Notes under the pieces: generated by a model | Told to the model about the DNA's origin: nothing | Database searches by the model: none | Seen by the model: only the letters and a program-made list of their open reading frames with translations | Made by a program: the position numbers and the translations under genes | Origin: Gemmobacter sp. 24YEA27 | GTDB taxonomy: Bacteria > Pseudomonadota > Alphaproteobacteria > Rhodobacterales > Rhodobacteraceae | Length of the DNA: 64,000 bases | Direction of reading: 5' to 3' | NCBI RefSeq assembly: GCF_030052995.1 | Contig: NZ_JASJPW010000001.1 | Location: 864,501 to 928,500 of the forward strand | Part shown: positions 56,292 to 64,000 of the stretch, one piece after another | How positions within the stretch are numbered: the stretch's first letter is position 1 | Layout: each line of letters opens with the position of its first letter

Positions 56292-58214
56292 TCACAGATG
56301 CAGACGAAAGCGCGAAAAGCCTGATGGCATCAGCCCGATTGGCTCGGGACGCAGCAAGGCGGCGGAGTCGAGCCGCTCGCAGGCGCCGCTTCCACTGTCA
56401 AAAAGCACCGAGGTGCCCGGCATCGGCGTGAAGCGCCAGCCGGGGTGGTCATCTGAGACGATCCGCTCCTTTTCGCGGATATAATCGGCGATGATCCCGG
56501 TACAGTTGCGGCCCTCATCAAGGACCACTTCACCGGCGGGGCGGCGGGGGTCGTCGGTTATGTAATTATTGACGACGAGGATCACAGGATCGTCTGGCCC
56601 AAGCGGCCGGCCGTCGATCATGAGGCCCTTGATGCGGCCCTTGCCGAAGGGGCGCGCGATCCCGGGCGGGGCAGGGGGCAGGCTCAGGTCGATCTGATAG
56701 ACGGCACCGATGGCAGCGGCATAGCTGAAGGCCGGAATCACTGGATTGGTCAGGATCTGGTCAGGTTTGCCCGGCAGGATCTGGTTGAAGAGTGTGCAGG
56801 CAAGGTCAAGCCGCCTGGCCAGCTCCGCTCCGGTGGTCAGGAGCGCGGTCAGCGTATTTGGAAACGGATAAAGGCTGAACACGTGGCGCAGCGAGACATT
56901 TCCCTGCGGAATGTCGACGTAGTTCATCGGCCCGCCGCGCCCGCCAGAGCGGAAGGACGAAACCAGCGCCACCATCGGCAGTTTGCTCCATGGCCCGCCG
57001 TCGAGGCGTGCGCGGGCATGCGCGCTTAGTGCAGCCCCGATCAGACGCATCGCCTGGCCGTCCGCGACATTGGCAAACCAGGACGAGACCGGCATCGCGA
57101 CCGTCCCAAGCCGCTGTCGCATCCGGAAAAGCGCGGCGGAGTGATCCTGGGCCAGCGCAAGCCGCAAGGGGGCCGAAGCCTCGCGGATCGTGCGCGACGG
57201 CATCCCGGCAACCGTTTCCTGGCCGGCGATCAGGTGCGCCCGGCTGCGCGTCACCTCCCATCGGCGGTTCGGGATGCCGCTCACCGGGCTCAGCCAGAGG
57301 TCGATCACCCCCAGATGCGAGCCTTCATGCCCCGGTTGCACCACCGGCTTGCCGGAAATATGGCCGCTGATCCCGTTCACCCTTGGGTCGGAATAGCTGC
57401 GCAGGTCGGGAAAGGTCAGGTGGCTATGGCCGGCAATCACTGCATCAAGCCCGGGGATCCCGGCAATCTCGACCGCCTGGTTGTCTTCGGACACACCTGC
57501 AACCGGCTGCGCGATGCCGGTATGGGCAAGACAGATCACGATATCCGCCCCCTGCGCCCGCAATTCTGGCACCCAGGCGCGGGCGGTCTCCTCCATCTGC
57601 CGTATCTCGAGCCGGTCCCGGATCCAGCGCGCATTCCATTGCAGCGTCTCGGGCGGCGTCAGGGCGAAAATTCCGACAGTGACCGCGCGCCGCGTCCCGT
57701 CCGGAAGTGCGATCTCGCGGGTCAACAATGTTGCAGGCGTGGTGAAATGCCGGTCTGCAAGCGGCGTTGACGCCTTCTCCACCAGGACATTGGTGGAAAT
57801 CACCGGAAAAGCGGCACCCTCAATCGCGCAGCTCAGCGTTTCGAGCCCGTAGTCGAATTCATGATTGCCAAGCGCCACAGCATCATAGGAAAGGGCGTTG
57901 AAGGCTGTGATCGCGGGATGCGGCCGTCTGCCGCGCCGCGTCGTTCCGATCTCGGCCAGGGCGCCACCCTGCAGAAAATCCCCGTTGTCGAGCAAAAGAG
58001 AAGCGGGCGCAGTGCGGCGCGCTTCGGCGATCAGACAGGCGATCTGGGCGAGGCCGGTGCCGGGAAGCTGGCGATTTGCGAAATAGTCATAGGACAGCAG
58101 CTGCGCGTGAAGGTCGCTGGTCGCGATGATCCTCAGCAGGCCGGAGCCGTCAGGCGGCGTTTCGCGGGCAAAGACCAATCCTCCGGACCAGAGCCTGTCA
58201 GGTTCAGAAGACAT
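56292..58214 (-). CDS. 5'-nucleotidase / 2',3'-cyclic-nucleotide phosphodiesterase family protein
   Basis: From the chosen ATG (complement 58212-58214; the frame extends to 58247) the protein has 640 residues. The metallophosphoesterase part shows ATSDLHAQL, LLDNGDFLQGG, LGNHEFDYG, AGHSHLTFPD (metal ligands). The C-terminal 5'-nucleotidase domain has NYVDIPQGNVSLRHVFSLYPFPNTL and FSYAAAIGAVYQID. The arrangement resembles CpdB, which degrades periplasmic 2',3'-cyclic nucleotides, but no clear signal peptide is present in either start. The localisation is therefore uncertain. Confidence 0.85.
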   Translation of the reverse strand: MSSEPDRLWSGGLVFARETPPDGSGLLRIIATSDLHAQLLSYDYFANRQLPGTGLAQIACLIAEARRTAPASLLLDNGDFLQGGALAEIGTTRRGRRPHPAITAFNALSYDAVALGNHEFDYGLETLSCAIEGAAFPVISTNVLVEKASTPLADRHFTTPATLLTREIALPDGTRRAVTVGIFALTPPETLQWNARWIRDRLEIRQMEETARAWVPELRAQGADIVICLAHTGIAQPVAGVSEDNQAVEIAGIPGLDAVIAGHSHLTFPDLRSYSDPRVNGISGHISGKPVVQPGHEGSHLGVIDLWLSPVSGIPNRRWEVTRSRAHLIAGQETVAGMPSRTIREASAPLRLALAQDHSAALFRMRQRLGTVAMPVSSWFANVADGQAMRLIGAALSAHARARLDGGPWSKLPMVALVSSFRSGGRGGPMNYVDIPQGNVSLRHVFSLYPFPNTLTALLTTGAELARRLDLACTLFNQILPGKPDQILTNPVIPAFSYAAAIGAVYQIDLSLPPAPPGIARPFGKGRIKGLMIDGRPLGPDDPVILVVNNYITDDPRRPAGEVVLDEGRNCTGIIADYIREKERIVSDDHPGWRFTPMPGTSVLFDSGSGACERLDSAALLRPEPIGLMPSGFSRFRLHL

Positions 58215-58426
58215 GCTGCCATGCCTTCGAAGGGGGTGAGAGTGCAACCATTGCGGTCATATTTGATTGAAACACGGTCGACATTCAAATGAACAACTGA
58301 AGGTTGTCACGCCGCTGGCTCAGCCGCAAGCCCCCACGGAAAACTCTGCCGGATGCGTGGCGAAGGGGCTTTTCGGCGCCTGTCCGGCATGTCATCACCG
58401 CCTGAAGATCCCTGAAGGCTAATGCG

Positions 58427-59383
58427 GTGGAGCAAGTGATGCAACAGGCCAGTTCCGTGACTTTTGGCGGCACCGGGCGCGACAGGGGCCATGAGTTGCG
58501 CTCTGACGCCGAGGCGCTGGCGGCGCTTCTTGCAGGCGGGCTGATCCTGCCGCTATGGCGCGGGATGCCGCTGGCCGATGACACCACATTGGGGTTTGTG
58601 ACGACGGGGGATCCGTTGCTGGCCGATGCCCCGCCACCGGTTTTTCTGGGTCTCTGGCGCGAGAAGGGTGTTTTTGCCGCTGATGTCTCGTCCTGGAAGC
58701 CGGAAGAGGGCCTGCCGACCGAGACGGTTTTCGATGCCGGGCGGCAGCCGCATCCGCTGGCACCGGCGGGGCGGCAATTCATCGAACTGCGCCAGATCAT
58801 GGCAGCGCTTGACCCGGACGAGGCCGAGATGGCCGCAACCGCCCGGGCGCTGCTGGAATGGCACCGCAGCCATGGCTTCTGCCCGTCCTGCGGGGCGAAA
58901 TCCGAGACCGGCGGCGCCGGCTGGCACCGCAAATGCCCGTCTTGCAAGGCGATGCATTTTCCACGCACCGATCCGGTGGTGATCATGCTGGTGACCCGGG
59001 GCAATGACCTTCTGCTCGGCCGCAGCCCGGGCTGGCCCGAGGGCATGTATTCGACGCTTGCGGGCTTTGTCGAGCCGGGCGAGACCGTCGAGGCTGCGGT
59101 GTGCCGCGAGGTTCAGGAAGAGACCGGCGTGATCTGCGGCGCGGTGCGCTACCTTGCCAGCCAGCCCTGGCCTTTCCCGGCCTCGCTGATGCTGGGCTGT
59201 CATGCTCAGGCGCTCAGCGATGAGATCATTCTCGACCCGGTCGAGCTGGATCACGCGCTCTGGGTCAGCCGCGAAGACATGGTGCGGGTGGTCAATGGCA
59301 CGCATGAGGCGGTGCGACCGCCACGCCAGGGCTCTATCGCGCGCTATCTTATCGAAAGCTGGCTTGCCGACCGGCTGGATTAA
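58427..59383 (+). CDS. nudC: NAD(+) diphosphatase / NAD-cap hydrolase NudC
   Basis: This 318-residue protein has the NudC zinc ribbon (CPSC...KCPSC near residues 143-166), the Nudix box G-x5-E-x7-RE-x2-EE-x-G within GFVEPGETVEAAVCREV, and the NudC-specific SQPWPFPASLML motif. It hydrolyses NADH to NMNH and AMP and removes NAD caps from RNA. GTG 58427, eight bases after GAAGG, is used; ATG 58439 is an alternative. Confidence 0.92.
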   Translation: MEQVMQQASSVTFGGTGRDRGHELRSDAEALAALLAGGLILPLWRGMPLADDTTLGFVTTGDPLLADAPPPVFLGLWREKGVFAADVSSWKPEEGLPTETVFDAGRQPHPLAPAGRQFIELRQIMAALDPDEAEMAATARALLEWHRSHGFCPSCGAKSETGGAGWHRKCPSCKAMHFPRTDPVVIMLVTRGNDLLLGRSPGWPEGMYSTLAGFVEPGETVEAAVCREVQEETGVICGAVRYLASQPWPFPASLMLGCHAQALSDEIILDPVELDHALWVSREDMVRVVNGTHEAVRPPRQGSIARYLIESWLADRLD

Positions 59384-59433
59384 GGGGATTGTTGCAAATC
59401 CGGTGGTGAAAGCCGGCATAAAACTACGGCGAA

Positions 59434-59462
59434 ATATCTGACGATACACAGGATATATCTGA
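59434..59462. repeat. Direct repeat ATATCTGA, 21 bases apart
   Basis: ATATCTGA occurs at 59434-59441 and 59455-59462, two helical turns apart, in the AT-rich gap between nudC and the SRPBCC gene. It might be a tandem operator; nothing else supports that. Confidence 0.3.
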
Positions 59463-59601
59463 AATAACACCGCGCCAGGGTTTAAGGTCGCGGTATCTCC
59501 GGCAAGGTTGCGCCGGTACAGTTTTCACCCGCCGTTTCGCCTCGCAGCTGTGGCGGTCTGCGGTCTGGCATATAACAACACTGACAGTCAGGTTCTGACA
59601 T

Positions 59602-60072
59602 ATGAAATTCAGCGCGAAGCAGGATATTGAGGCACCACTGGACTTTGTCTGGCAGGAAGTCATCGATTTCGAACATTTCGAGCGCATGGCCGTGCGGCGC
59701 GGTGCAGAGGTCGAGCGGATCGATCATCTGAAACGCCCGGAGGCCGGCATGGCCTGGCGACTGCGTTTTGCCTATAAAAGCAAGCCGCGAAAGGTGCTCT
59801 TGCGCATTGCCGAGCTGAGCCCGCCCAACGCGCTTGACCTCGACCTCGACAGCCCTTCCGTGGCGGGCGGGGTGCGGCTGGAATTGCTGAGCCTCGCGCC
59901 GAAGCGCACGCGGGTATTGCTGGTTGCCGAGACCCGCCCGAAGACCATCGCAGCGCGGCTGCTGATCCAGTCGCTGCGCCTGGTCAAGGGCCGCACGCAG
60001 CGCAGGCTGGACGGGCAGATGGGCAAATTCGCGAAGATGATCGAAGAGCGCTGGCTGGAAAGCGCTGGCTGA
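59602..60072 (+). CDS. SRPBCC-fold (START-like) protein
   Basis: A 156-residue protein starting MKFSAKQDIEAPLDFVWQEVIDFEHFERMAVRRG, the beta-alpha opening of the SRPBCC/Polyketide_cyc2 fold, with LELLSLAPKRTRVLLVAETRPKT and a C-terminal amphipathic helix ending KMIEERWLESAG. Such proteins bind hydrophobic ligands; no ligand can be assigned. It has its own AT-rich upstream region and converges with fnrL, 60 bases away. Confidence 0.75.
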   Translation: MKFSAKQDIEAPLDFVWQEVIDFEHFERMAVRRGAEVERIDHLKRPEAGMAWRLRFAYKSKPRKVLLRIAELSPPNALDLDLDSPSVAGGVRLELLSLAPKRTRVLLVAETRPKTIAARLLIQSLRLVKGRTQRRLDGQMGKFAKMIEERWLESAG

Positions 60073-60132
60073 CCAGGGGCAAGCGAGCCATCAGGGCCAG
60101 GTCTCAGGTATCACTGGCCTAAGGCATCAGGG

Positions 60133-60909
60133 TCAGGCGGGCATCCCGCCATCGGAATCGTCGCCGGCCTCTTCCAGCAGGCGGCGATAATCCGGGATCT
60201 CGATCAGCCGCTTTCCATGCAGCCGGATGACCCCGTCGCGCTTCAGCGCCGAGATCTGGCGGCTGACCGTTTCCAGCGTCAGGCCAAGGTAATCCGCCAT
60301 CTCTTCGCGGGTCAGCGGCAGCTCGACCGAGGCCTTGCCCAGCGTCTCATGCACCTTCAGCGACGCATCGCGCCGCGCCACAATCGCCAGCAGCGAGGCG
60401 ATCTTTTCACGCGCGGTCTTGCGGCCCAGCAGGAGCATCCATTCGCGCGCCGCATCCAGCTCGTCGAGCGTCATTTCCAGCAGGCGCTGCGCCACATGCG
60501 GGGTTTTCACCAGCATGTCCTCGAAGGGTTTGCGGCGAAAACAGCACATCACCAGATCGGTCGTCGCGGTGACGTCATAGGTCGCGGTTGCCCGCCCCGG
60601 CCTCCCGACGAAATCCGAGGGCAGCAAAAGGCCCACCATCTGGCGCCGCCCGTCTTCCATCGTCTGGGTGAGGGTGGCGATGCCTGAGACCACCGAGGCC
60701 ACGAAATCCATCCGGTCCCCCGACCAGATCACCGTCTGGCCGGCCTGAAAGCTGCGGTAATATTTCAGCTGCTCCAGCGTATCCATCTCGTCGCTGTCAC
60801 AACGGGCGCAAACGGCACGATGGCGGATCGGGCAACCGCCGCACTCCATGTGCAAAGCCTGTTTGTCGTGCAGCGTCAAATTCACGCCGGGTGCCTCATT
60901 CAAAATCAT
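60133..60909 (-). CDS. fnrL: Anaerobic regulator FnrL
   Basis: This 258-residue CRP/FNR protein has the N-terminal [4Fe-4S] cysteine set Cys23, Cys26, Cys34 and Cys37 (CGGCPIRHRAVCARC), and Cys122/Cys123 near the position of E. coli FNR Cys122. The helix-turn-helix EEMADYLGLTLETVSRQ has the E-x2-SR recognition pattern. It senses oxygen loss and activates anaerobic and photosynthesis genes in Rhodobacterales. Divergent from hemN, with an FNR box overlapping its start codon. Confidence 0.94.
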   Translation of the reverse strand: MILNEAPGVNLTLHDKQALHMECGGCPIRHRAVCARCDSDEMDTLEQLKYYRSFQAGQTVIWSGDRMDFVASVVSGIATLTQTMEDGRRQMVGLLLPSDFVGRPGRATATYDVTATTDLVMCCFRRKPFEDMLVKTPHVAQRLLEMTLDELDAAREWMLLLGRKTAREKIASLLAIVARRDASLKVHETLGKASVELPLTREEMADYLGLTLETVSRQISALKRDGVIRLHGKRLIEIPDYRRLLEEAGDDSDGGMPA

Positions 60910-60922
60910 TGATCTGCGTCAA
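60909..60922. promoter_or_regulatory. FNR box TTGATCTGCGTCAA
   Basis: This is a full match to the FNR consensus TTGAT-N4-RTCAA, between fnrL and hemN. Its first base is the last base of the fnrL start codon (complement of 60907-60909), and it lies 35 bases before the hemN ATG. It is positioned to activate hemN and to affect fnrL itself. Confidence 0.8.
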
Positions 60923-60956
60923 GGAAGCAGAGCCTGCGCCGCTTTAGGGTAGAGCC

Positions 60957-62312
60957 ATGACGCCAGATAAGCAACTTGAACGGCTGGGACTTTTTGACGC
61001 GAAGGTGCCCCGCTATACCTCATACCCGACCGCGCCGCAGTTTCGGGACGGGATCGGGGCGCCTGAGTTTACCTCCTGGCTGGCGCAGATCCCGGCCGGG
61101 TCGGGCATATCGCTTTATCTTCACGTGCCTTTCTGCCGCAGGTTGTGCTGGTTTTGCGCCTGCCGCACCCAGGGCACGCAATCCGAAGACCCGGTGATCG
61201 CCTATGCCCGGACACTGCGCGACGAGATCGCACTGCTGGCGCGGCATCTGCCTGAGAATGTTACGCTTTCCAGGCTGCACTGGGGCGGTGGCACGCCGAC
61301 CTTGCTGCCGCCGGACGAGATCCTGCGTCTGACGGATGCGATTTTCTCGGTCGCTCCGATGGCACCGGGCGGCGAATTCTCGGTCGAGATCGATCCCAAT
61401 GAGGCGGATGAGGCGCGCCTTGATGCGCTGGCGCAAGCGGGGATGACCCGGGCCTCGATCGGGGTCCAGGATTTCGATCCCGAGATCCAGAAAGCCATCG
61501 GCCGCGACCAGAGCTACGCGCTGACAAAGCGCATTTCCGACGGGCTGCGCGCCCGTGGCATCACCAGTCTGAACGCCGATATCCTTTACGGGCTGCCGCA
61601 TCAGGACCGCGCCCGCATCGCTGATTCGGTGCAAAAGCTGCTCTCACTGGGGCCGGACCGGGTGGCGCTCTACGGCTATGCCCATGTGCCCTGGATGAGC
61701 CGGCGCCAGCAGCTGATCCCTTCGGAAAGCCTGCCGACTCCGCAGGAACGCCTGGCTCTGTTCGACACCGCCCGGGCGCTGTTTGCCGCCGATGGCTATG
61801 ACGAGATCGGCATCGATCATTTCGCGCTGCCCTCGGATGGCCTGGCGAAGACCTGGAAAGAGGGCCGGCTGCGGCGGAATTTCCAGGGCTATACCGATGA
61901 TCAGTCGGGGGTGCTGGTGGGGCTTGGCGCGTCGTCGATCTCGCGCTTTCCCCAGGGCTATGCGCAGAACGCCCCCGCCACGGCCGCCTATACGAAAGCG
62001 ATCCGCGAGGGGCGGTTTTCGATTGCCAAAGGCCATGCTTTCCAGGGCGAAGACCTGATGCGGGGCCGTATCATCGAGGCGCTGATGTGCGACTTCCGCG
62101 TCTCGGGTACGGAACTGACGCGTGATTACGGTGCCAGCCCGACCCGGCTTGCGGCGCTGTTTGACGCGGTCAGCCTGCGGTTCGGGGATATGGTCCTGCG
62201 CGACGGCGCCGACCTGATCATCCCGCCCTGCGGCCGGCCGCTGACGCGGATGATCGCGCGGATGTTTGACGCCTATGACAGCGCGAAGGCGCAGCATTCG
62301 GCCGCGGTCTGA
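60957..62312 (+). CDS. hemN: Oxygen-independent coproporphyrinogen III dehydrogenase
   Basis: This 451-residue radical SAM enzyme has the cluster motif C60-x3-C64-x2-C67-x-C69 (LYLHVPFCRRLCWFCAC), GGGTPTLLPPDEI for SAM binding and the C-terminal HemN domain including HFALPSDGLAKTWKEGRLRRNFQGYT. It decarboxylates coproporphyrinogen III in haem and bacteriochlorophyll synthesis without oxygen. The ATG at 60957 is 48 bases from the fnrL start, with an FNR box between, as expected for hemN (called hemZ next to fnrL in Rhodobacter). Confidence 0.95.
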   Translation: MTPDKQLERLGLFDAKVPRYTSYPTAPQFRDGIGAPEFTSWLAQIPAGSGISLYLHVPFCRRLCWFCACRTQGTQSEDPVIAYARTLRDEIALLARHLPENVTLSRLHWGGGTPTLLPPDEILRLTDAIFSVAPMAPGGEFSVEIDPNEADEARLDALAQAGMTRASIGVQDFDPEIQKAIGRDQSYALTKRISDGLRARGITSLNADILYGLPHQDRARIADSVQKLLSLGPDRVALYGYAHVPWMSRRQQLIPSESLPTPQERLALFDTARALFAADGYDEIGIDHFALPSDGLAKTWKEGRLRRNFQGYTDDQSGVLVGLGASSISRFPQGYAQNAPATAAYTKAIREGRFSIAKGHAFQGEDLMRGRIIEALMCDFRVSGTELTRDYGASPTRLAALFDAVSLRFGDMVLRDGADLIIPPCGRPLTRMIARMFDAYDSAKAQHSAAV

Positions 62313-62315
62313 TCC

Positions 62316-63545
62316 TTACGCGCCCTGCACCAGGCTTTCGACCAGCGCGACCTGGGCTGGCAGGCAGACCCGCTTCAGATCATATTTCGCGACCACCTCG
62401 GCGCGGGCGCGGGCGCGGATCGCGTCAAACCGCCCGGGTTCGGCCAGGCATTCCGCAAGCTGGCGCGCCCATGCTTTCTGGTCGAAGAAATCCACCAGAA
62501 GCCCGGTCTCGCCATGGCGGATCATCTCTTCGACCGGCGCGGTACGTGACCCGACGACCAGAGCGCCCGCCGCCATTGCCTCGACCATCGACCAGGACAG
62601 CACGAAAGGATAGGTCAGATAGGCATGTGCCCGACTGACCTGCATCAGCCGCAGATAATCGGCATAAGGCAGCTTGCCGGTGAAATGCACGCGGGATAGA
62701 TCAAGCCGGTCCTTCACCTTATCCAGGATGATATCCTTCCAGCCCTTCGCACCCTTCGGGGCGGCACCATAGCTCACCTCATCGCCGCCCACGATCACCA
62801 CCTGGGCATTGGGGCGTTCGCGCATCAGGCGCGGCAGCATCCGCATGAAGATATGATAGCCGCGATAGGGTTCGAGATTGCGGTTCACGAAGGTCAGCAC
62901 CTCGTCCCCGGCCCGCAAGACCTGGCCCGATGGCGTGGTGAACTGCGCGCGCGGATCGGGGCGGACGATGTCGGTATCGACGCCGTCAAAGATCACATCC
63001 ACCATCGGGCGCAGCGTGGCGGGCAGCGTCGAGGCCTGCCATTCGGTCGGCGCGAGCCCGCGATCGGCATGAACCAGTGCCTGACCGAGATGCGCGGCGC
63101 GGCCCTGGGCGATCATCACCTGGTCAAAGCCGCCGGGCGAAAATTCGGGGTCAAAGCCCACATCCTGACCGGCGCCGCGATAGTAGAATTCGGAATAGAC
63201 CAGCAGTTTCGCCTTGGGCCAGACCTCTTTCAGAAAGAGCGTCTCGCCCCAGCCGGAATGGCCGATGATCAGATCGGGCGAGAACCCCTCGCGGTCGCGG
63301 ATGGTCATGGCGGCGCGGGCCGCAACCACCCCCCGGTCGGAATTTGTGGTGTAATTGCGCCCCAGACGCGTGGCACGGGGATCGACCGGGTCGGGCGTGA
63401 ACTTGTAGTGCCAGGTCTTAACCGGCGAGGGCCGGTCATTCCCGTGATCGGTCAGCGCGCGGCAGTCATGTCCACGCCGCACCAGTTCCGGCGCCAGATG
63501 TGGGAACTGGCCAGGGAAATTCTGGTGGACAAAGAGGATCTTCAC
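62316..63545 (-). CDS. Glycosyltransferase family 4 protein
   Basis: The 409-residue protein has a GT-B fold. The N-terminal domain starts MKILFVHQNFPGQFPHLAPELVRRGHDCRAL; the C-terminal donor-binding domain has VNRNLEPYRGYHIFMRMLPRLM and the EX7E-type pattern SWSMVEAMAAGALVVGSRTAPVEEMI. The N-terminal FVHQNFPGQF is a signature of a GT4 group with unknown acceptors. Its start overlaps the following ATPase stop (63542-63545). It converges on hemN, with only a few bases between. Confidence 0.83.
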   Translation of the reverse strand: MKILFVHQNFPGQFPHLAPELVRRGHDCRALTDHGNDRPSPVKTWHYKFTPDPVDPRATRLGRNYTTNSDRGVVAARAAMTIRDREGFSPDLIIGHSGWGETLFLKEVWPKAKLLVYSEFYYRGAGQDVGFDPEFSPGGFDQVMIAQGRAAHLGQALVHADRGLAPTEWQASTLPATLRPMVDVIFDGVDTDIVRPDPRAQFTTPSGQVLRAGDEVLTFVNRNLEPYRGYHIFMRMLPRLMRERPNAQVVIVGGDEVSYGAAPKGAKGWKDIILDKVKDRLDLSRVHFTGKLPYADYLRLMQVSRAHAYLTYPFVLSWSMVEAMAAGALVVGSRTAPVEEMIRHGETGLLVDFFDQKAWARQLAECLAEPGRFDAIRARARAEVVAKYDLKRVCLPAQVALVESLVQGA

Positions 63546-64000
63546 GCATCCTCCCCGAGGGAGCCTGTTGCAGCGCCTTCGGGAGCCTCTTCTGCGCTGA
63601 CCGGGCGCAGATCACCAAAGGCGGCTTCCATCAGCGCGCGGGTGTAATCGCTGGCGGGGCGGCGGAAAACCTGTTCGGTCGTACCGGATTCGACCACATC
63701 CCCCGCCCGCATCACCATGACCTTATGCGACATGGCGCGGATCACCCGCAGGTCATGGCTGATGAAGATATAGGCCAGCCCCCATTTCCGTTGCAGCCCG
63801 CGCAGGAGTTCGACGATCTGCACCTGTACCGTCATGTCCAGCGCCGAGGTCGGCTCGTCCAGCACCACAAGTTTCGGGCGCAGGATCATGGCGCGGGCAA
63901 TGGCGATACGCTGCCGTTGCCCGCCGGAAAACTCATGCGGGTAGCGGGTCATCATCTCGGGGTCGAGCCCGACCTCACGCATGATGTCTGTCACCATATC
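63542..64000 (-). CDS. Peptide-type ABC transporter ATPase (5'-truncated by window edge)
   Basis: The 5' part lies outside the window. The visible 152 residues include the ABC signature FSGGQRQRIAIARAM, Walker B LVVLDEPTSALDMTVQVQIVELL, the H-loop FISHDLRVIRAMSHKVMVM and EQVFRRPASDYTRALMEAAFG, typical of the second nucleotide-binding domain of dipeptide/oligopeptide (YejF/DppF-type) transporters. The C-terminal tail ends ATGSLGEDA. It overlaps the glycosyltransferase start by four bases. Confidence 0.85.
   Translation of the reverse strand, partial: DMVTDIMREVGLDPEMMTRYPHEFSGGQRQRIAIARAMILRPKLVVLDEPTSALDMTVQVQIVELLRGLQRKWGLAYIFISHDLRVIRAMSHKVMVMRAGDVVESGTTEQVFRRPASDYTRALMEAAFGDLRPVSAEEAPEGAATGSLGEDA

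Noticed and set aside
60073..60132. GGCCAG...CTGGCC hairpin between the SRPBCC gene and fnrL as a terminator
   Set aside because: The stem is only six pairs with a 13-base loop and no T-run follows, so I did not list it.

Overview
The window looks like chromosome from a high-GC alphaproteobacterium, most likely a member of the Rhodobacteraceae (Rhodobacter/Paracoccus-like). The supporting signs are a CcrM (GANTC) DNA methyltransferase beside rnhB, a divergent fnrL/hemN pair with an FNR box between them, a short alphaproteobacterial 4.5S SRP RNA, a compact flgB-flgC-fliE-fliQ-flgF-flgG-flgA-flgH-fliL flagellar set, and a candidate alphaproteobacterial Zur operator. These family-level calls come from motif reading only; no database search was run.

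Layout. 1-5.8 kb: end of a sugar-type periplasmic binding protein, then a run of flavin oxidoreductases (NAD(P)/FAD protein, DszC-like acyl-CoA dehydrogenase-fold monooxygenase, SDR, LLM flavin monooxygenase), which suggests organosulfur or other heteroatom-compound oxidation. 5.9-11.7 kb: flagellar basal-body and export genes, ended by a decayed IS3-type transposase scar (11.8-12.5 kb). 12.6-29 kb: a quaternary-amine (betaine-type) island. It holds ABC transporter proXVW, a class III aminotransferase, an MttB-family methyltransferase without pyrrolysine, a LysR regulator, two large dimethylglycine/sarcosine-dehydrogenase-like flavoproteins, an SDR, a second binding protein with a collapsed second proVW, and a sulfotransferase-like gene. 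29.5-32.2 kb: tauABC taurine uptake. 32.4-35.7 kb: metal homeostasis (Zur-box-linked COG0523 GTPase, DUF1007, RcnA-like exporter). 35.7-37.1 kb: a graveyard of decayed sequence (IS5-type transposase remnant and a piece of a probable secreted protein). 37.1-43.5 kb: housekeeping and DNA genes (alkB, HU, amn, a sugar-epimerase-like SDR, rnhB, ccrM, FMN reductase). 43.6-51 kb: an operon of SDR, transglutaminase, circularly permuted ATP-grasp + alpha-E, and transglutaminase + DUF2126, which is a predicted but biochemically uncharacterised peptide/amide-modification system. 51-56 kb: AI-2E-family permease, phosphohexomutase, nucleotide-sugar epimerase, a galE scrap and the SRP RNA. 56-64 kb: HAD phosphatase, 5'-nucleotidase-family enzyme, NudC, an SRPBCC protein, fnrL, hemN, a glycosyltransferase and the end of a peptide-type ABC ATPase.

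A striking global feature is that eight genes (FAD protein, LLM monooxygenase, flgF, proW, mttB, second proV, sulfotransferase, rcnA) each carry one frameshift. Every one is explained by the loss of exactly one base, nearly always in or beside a G/C run. Most of these genes are otherwise intact, so uncorrected homopolymer errors in the assembly are the likeliest cause. The second proVW is different: it also has in-frame deletions and a damaged Walker A motif, so it is truly decayed. Frameshifted genes are typed pseudogene here, with that caveat.
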